Positions 55,383-59,393 of a stretch of 59,393 bases of DNA are shown here, one piece after another (positions within the stretch are counted from its first letter, which is position 1; every line of letters starts with the position of its first letter). The notes beneath the pieces were generated by a model that ran no database searches, was not told the origin of the DNA, and was given only the letters and a program-made list of their open reading frames with translations. The translations under genes were made by a program, and so were the position numbers. Origin of the DNA: Hypholoma sublateritium FD-334 SS-4 (lineage: Eukaryota > Basidiomycota > Agaricomycetes > Agaricales > Strophariaceae); contig KN817689.1 in NCBI GenBank assembly GCA_000827495.1, forward strand, positions 1 to 59,393, given 5' to 3'.

Positions 55383-56420
55383 CTTACACGATCGATGGTT
55401 ATGAGTCCATTCCACGACTGATAGCCATGTATACATTTACGCTGTTGATCTATGTGTAACCGGGTGAGTTACATACCGCTGTGGTTGGTTTGTCTGCGTT
55501 TGCAATTGCCTATGGGCGAGGCAAATTAAAGGAAGGTACCCATGTTTATTTCTAGCCTATTGGCAGATTTCGCAGAGTACTACCTCCCGCCGTCTAGTCA
55601 GACCTACGCCACATGATTGTCGCTCCATTCTACACAGGCATAAACTCCTCTCCCATTCAAATCTACTCGTATACACTATATGTTACACGGTCGATACTTG
55701 CGCGTTAATTCCACAGCTGATATGTAGTAATCTATTCACACTCTCGATATGTTGTTAGTTTGCTTAGCTAGACGCCTATATCAGTGCACTGTCTATATTT
55801 GTAATTGACTGTGGATGAGGCGAATTAAAGGGAGGTATCCATCGAAATTTCCAGCCCATTTCCAATTTTTAGGGAGTACCATTCTCCACCATCTATTCAG
55901 ACGNATGTCACACAATTTTGGGGCCCGTCTACACATATTTAATTTCCTTTCCCGTCTGAGCTTACTTCCATGCACCCGATGTTACCACTATTGATAGCTA
56001 CGATTTGATTTAACAGCTGATAGATATCCATCTATTCACGCTATCAATATATCATTAAATTGCTCAGCTATATGCCTGTATCGATGCATTGTCTGCGTTT
56101 GTAATTGGCAGTGGGTGAGGTGAATTAAAGGAAGGTACCCATCTCTATTTCCAGTCCATTGCCAAATTTCTCGGAGCACTACTTTGAACTGTCTAATCAG
56201 ACTCCTGCTACAACTTTTTGATGTTATCTACACATGTTTAATTTCCTTTCCCATTAAAAATTACTTCCATGCACGGTATGTTACATTGTTGATAGCTACA
56301 CGTTGATTCCACAGCTGATAGATATCCGTCTATTCACGCTGTGGAGATATCATTAAATTGCTCAGCTACATACATGTACTGACNCTTTGTCCGCATTTGT
56401 GATTGGCCACGGACAAATGA
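55383..56420. repeat. 300-bp degenerate tandem array, about 3.5 copies
   Basis: The landmark AATTAAAGGAAGGTACCCAT or a variant occurs at about 55524, 55823 and 56123, a period of 299-300 bp. Each unit also has TCCACAGCTGATA or ACAGCTGATAGATATCC, TCTATTCACGCT, GCTCAGCTA and TTTAATTTCCTTTCCC. A partial unit starts near 55383. Units differ by many substitutions, with unresolved bases at 55904 and 56384. No coding content. Confidence 0.85.
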
Positions 56421-56696
56421 TAATCGAAGTGGTTGCTCACATATCTTCCCAGATTATGGTCCATAACCACAAATGATGTCTTGGCCATGCAATATGTATG
56501 TTCAACCACAAACCAATAACCCCGACCAGAGCCATGTTATTCAGAATTAGTGTGGATAGATCTGACAATTACCATAGACAGGACCTCAGCCTTTAACCCT
56601 CCAGAACAAGGGTGTACTTGCTGCATCTCAGAAGATTGGGACAGTGATTATTAATTGACTTTTCGGAGTGTATTTAATAAGAGGGAGTGGGGGATG
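56421..56696. other. Spacer downstream of the 351-residue gene
   Basis: AT-rich 3' flank. Nothing recognised. Confidence 0.4.
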
Positions 56697-58070
56697 TTAA
56701 GCTCCTGCCACATCCTCTGCCCCTCCAATTACATTATCCACACGTTGTTGCCATTCGTCAGCAATCACATCCCCAATCACATAATCTTCACCCGCGCCAT
56801 ATAGAGCACGGTCGTTCTTTAAGATATCAGTGAATCCCCTGCATATAGATTATAAGCACATAATCACCAGACAGCTAAGATGACAGCACCTTGCTATTTT
56901 AACAGCTGAGCCATCTGATTTTGATCGAATGAATTCAAGGCGGGAATCGATAAGATTCCAATACTTTTCAGAACCACGACATTCAACAAAAACAGAGCGC
57001 TGAAAGGAAGATTCACGATCATATTCCACAGGTGAGATGCAGGTATCACTCACCATGAGCGCAACACGGGCGCAAAGCTGTACTGTTGGGCGACATGGGG
57101 TGGAACTGACAATACTCTGTGCAAGAGCAAAGATATTTGTATCCGACACAATACTTGCCTTGATCTGAATAAACATATGATGATATGATTCATGTAATTA
57201 GTTGAACAAACTTGGTCACATACCGCCTTCTTCACCTTCGAGCGATTTTGAGTGAGCGAGAAACTGACATAAGCAGAAATCTTTTCCCAGTTAGCGTAGT
57301 CGTGTTCGATGCCCACTGGTAGGTCAAAGNGATATCTCTTTAGAATGTCCTAGAGCACATTGGGTTATTGATTCATACGACGAGGAGAAATGAGATGCGA
57401 ACGAGGACATGGTTGCGAGGTACCCCGCCTTTATATGCACTGATGTTAATCGAAAGCATAACAGCCATCCCGTAGTTAGTAATGTTTACCTGACAAGTAG
57501 AATTAGTGGTGTATGGAAGGGAAAAGACGGTTTACATACTTTCAGCTCCTCGGACAACTGGTATGGTGGTGTCGCGGATCGGAAAGCGTCCACTTTATTT
57601 TCAAGTGACATCATGCCAATGAATAATTTAGCCTGCCGGCCAAGAACAGTGTCCTATTCAACGTGTCAGATAGAAGCACCCGAAAAGCTTGATTAAGTAC
57701 TCACTGAAAAGAAAGCTTCGACTTCATCGCGCTGCTCGGGGCGGAGCTTCTTTTTAGTTGCGTAGCGTAGAGTTGCGGCGGTGAGATTGCTCATGGAAGG
57801 TATGGAAGGTTGTGGATTCGCCGTCGGAGACCCTTCTTCGTCGGGTTCTGTGTCNTGGACATCGTCACCGGGGTGGTCGTCATCACGCACGCGCTTGCCA
57901 AGCAACGGTTCTGGCGGTGGACTGGATCTCATCATGGCTTTTTCTAATGCTTCTTCGGCCGCCGAGGGGAAATATTGAGCGTCTTCCCTTTGAAGTGGGC
58001 GACGGGAAGTAGTTTGGGCCACGTTACCAGCAAGCCCCGTAAGGGCTGCAGGCGTCAAGTTAGAGGCCAT
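56697..58070 (-). CDS. Conserved-looking multi-exon gene, function unknown (351 aa)
   Basis: Seven exons, 58070-57705, 57653-57540, 57489-57403, 57349-57224, 57164-57054, 56999-56890 and 56838-56697, splice in phase through six introns of 50-59 nt. The N-terminal 115 residues are charged and disordered (MASNLTPAALTGLAGN, GKRVRDDDHPGDD). Then RYATKKKLRPEQRDEVEAFF, DTVLGRQAKLFIGMMSLENK, IEHDYANWEKISAYVSFSLT, TNIFALAQSIVSSTPCRP, SEKYWNLIDSRLEFIRSKSD and VKIARGFTDILKNDRALYG form an all-helical region. I believe related proteins are numerous in Agaricomycetes near transposons, but that is from memory and the function is unknown. The regular structure shows selection until recently. Unresolved bases occur at 57330 and 57855, one in each coding half. 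Confidence 0.75.
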
Positions 58071-58202
58071 CTGATGCGATATGAGGGAGGGACCAGAGCT
58101 AAGAACCAGTATATATATGTTCTAGGAATGACTCAAATCTGTTTATGACTCGGGATGATCAAGGCGACCCTTAATTATTATGCAGATTTTCAAGGGGCTT
58201 AC

Positions 58203-58430
58203 CTCCCGCGCCAATCGTGACTTCCCCATTTGTCGTAGCAATGATGCGCACCAGTCATTCAAAGGCGCCGACTTAGACGGCGACGTGTGTGGCTCGCGCG
58301 ATGTAATTACGCTTTCCCTGTTACTGATGAGCGCGATCAAAGGAACAGAAAGGTAAAAGAAGGCGTACATCATGGTCAAGGTTTTCGCGAATAAACTCAA
58401 GCGGTTACAAAGAGAAGTGGAGGTGAACAT
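58203..58430 (-). CDS. Fragment of a possible P-loop ATPase gene
   Basis: A 76-codon exon from an ATG at 58430 to a GTAAGC donor at 58202. It has one hydrophobic stretch (MMYAFFYLSVPLIALI) and ends QMGKSRLARE, which resembles the GKS core of a Walker A motif as seen in expanded Agaricomycete NTPase families. No continuation was found before the neighbouring gene starts at 58070, so this is probably a truncated 5' fragment. The family assignment rests on five residues. Confidence 0.25.
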
Positions 58431-59393
58431 CCGAGTCCGCCGTGGGTTCTTCCTTGCGGGAACCGTGGATAATCGCAGTGAATCTCGTTCGAGCGCAGCT
58501 TAGGATCTCAGGTTTCTAAAGCGCGATTAGTGGCTCTCTGACATACAGGACGCAGATAGACACTCACAATATCCTCACAGATGAATCCGATTGTCTGCGA
58601 GGTCCAGATACGCAAATATGTGTTGGTACAGTTGTTCACAAAGCTAAACAGGGTCTCGATTAGCTCGCCCTGTGGCAGTTTGACAGCAGCAATAGCACAC
58701 ACAACGCGCAGTTTCCTGCCTTGACATTCGCACCGTTAAGGGACACGAGCACGTCTTGGGTTGGTCTTGGGTGTCCGTTAGGCAGGGTTGAGCCGTAAGC
58801 TGGCCAAGTCTCCTGTGGCGATCGGACGCATGCGATCGGCGGAAAAGGGAGCAAAGCGGCCAGAGACTGCGCAAAAGATGTACTCTGGCTTTGAGAACAT
58901 TTGTGAGGGCAGTGCCGGCGGCGTTGCGCATATGGAGGGGATGTTCTTGTCGCCGAGCACAGACGGCAGCATGAACATGCCCTGAGGCTGCAAAGTCCTG
59001 GGTGATTTGGGTGGGCTGAGGCTTTGGTACGCCTGAGATGTGGCATGGTCGCAGGTGAGTGCTGTGCACTGACTGACATGGCGTCGTCGGGCCGTATATT
59101 GGGTGGCACTGTCCTTCAAGTTGTCATATTATGCCCGCCCGTACGCATCGCGTTGCATCAGCCTTCCGAGCGCGAAAAACAGTGCGTTGCGGCAGGTCTC
59201 ATCAACGGAGATGGTCGCCGCTGTCGCGAGGGAAGCACCGGGCGTGGGCGTAGCAGGATACGGGGGGAGGATGTGCAGCTCACTCGGGGAGGGGGTATGC
59301 GGGGGCACGACTGAGGCCGGCGATGCCTCCCGCACTGTCGGTTCGACATGCTCAGCATCGACTGCGAGTGCGACTGGTGATATTGCTAATGCT
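58431..59393. other. Unassigned right edge of the window
   Basis: Minus-strand frames at 58778-59119 (ending PIATGDLASLRLNPA) and 59129-59335 (TPGASLATAATISVDETCRN) have protein-like composition and could be exons of a gene running off the window. Competing frames on both strands make this uncertain, and I recognise no domain. Confidence 0.3.

Noticed and set aside
1..59393. tRNA and rRNA genes
   Set aside because: No cloverleaf with intact A/B boxes and no rRNA core sequence was noticed. A covariance-model scan was not possible, so short RNA genes could have been missed.

Overview
The window is the left end of a chromosome of a filamentous basidiomycete, most likely an Agaricomycete. It opens with a perfect CCCTAA telomere array. 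Genes carry many introns of about 45-70 nt. Families typical of mushrooms are present: DUF6534 membrane proteins, F-box/LRR paralogues with a coiled-coil N-terminus, and large multidomain transposon proteins. I worked by eye from six-frame translation and splice motifs, without any database search, so exon borders are predictions.

Layout. 1-2.45 kb: telomere, degenerate telomere-like sequence, AT-rich minisatellites, a GGCATGCC palindrome zone and a GC-rich GGCCGCATG/GGCCACAT minisatellite. 2.45-7.7 kb: gene-poor subtelomere with degenerate direct repeats. 7.7-9.5 kb: frameshifted F-box paralogue A. 10.6-25 kb: ordinary genes on the minus strand: a DUF6534 membrane protein, an SKT5/CHS4 chitin synthase activator ending in a CaaX box, an OPT oligopeptide transporter, the Golgi protein VPS74/GOLPH3, and an unrelated F-box protein. 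A hAT-like non-autonomous element lies at 16.1-16.8 kb. 26.6-30.9 kb: one large BTB + CAP-Gly gene. 31-41 kb: three more paralogues of the F-box family in tandem (C, D, E) with a duplicated 0.7 kb block and SDH4 among them. Copy E is split by a 540-bp inverted-repeat element.

From 41.5 kb onward the DNA is repeat-rich and decaying. It holds a Ulp1 protease remnant lacking its catalytic cysteine, a 283-bp tandem array, dispersed palindromic GTGCGTGC clusters, a broken Zn2Cys6 regulator and a large transposase-like gene (MULE-like DDE + USP-like Cys box + PHD). It also holds two identical 114-bp inverted repeats 2.3 kb apart, a 300-bp tandem array and an intact-looking 351-residue gene of unknown function.

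The single-copy genes serve cell wall (SKT5), Golgi retention (VPS74), respiration (SDH4), nutrient uptake (OPT) and probably cytoskeleton (BTB/CAP-Gly). They show no operon-like logic. The distinctive biology is the turnover of a subtelomeric F-box family and transposon-derived protease genes by duplication, insertion and decay.
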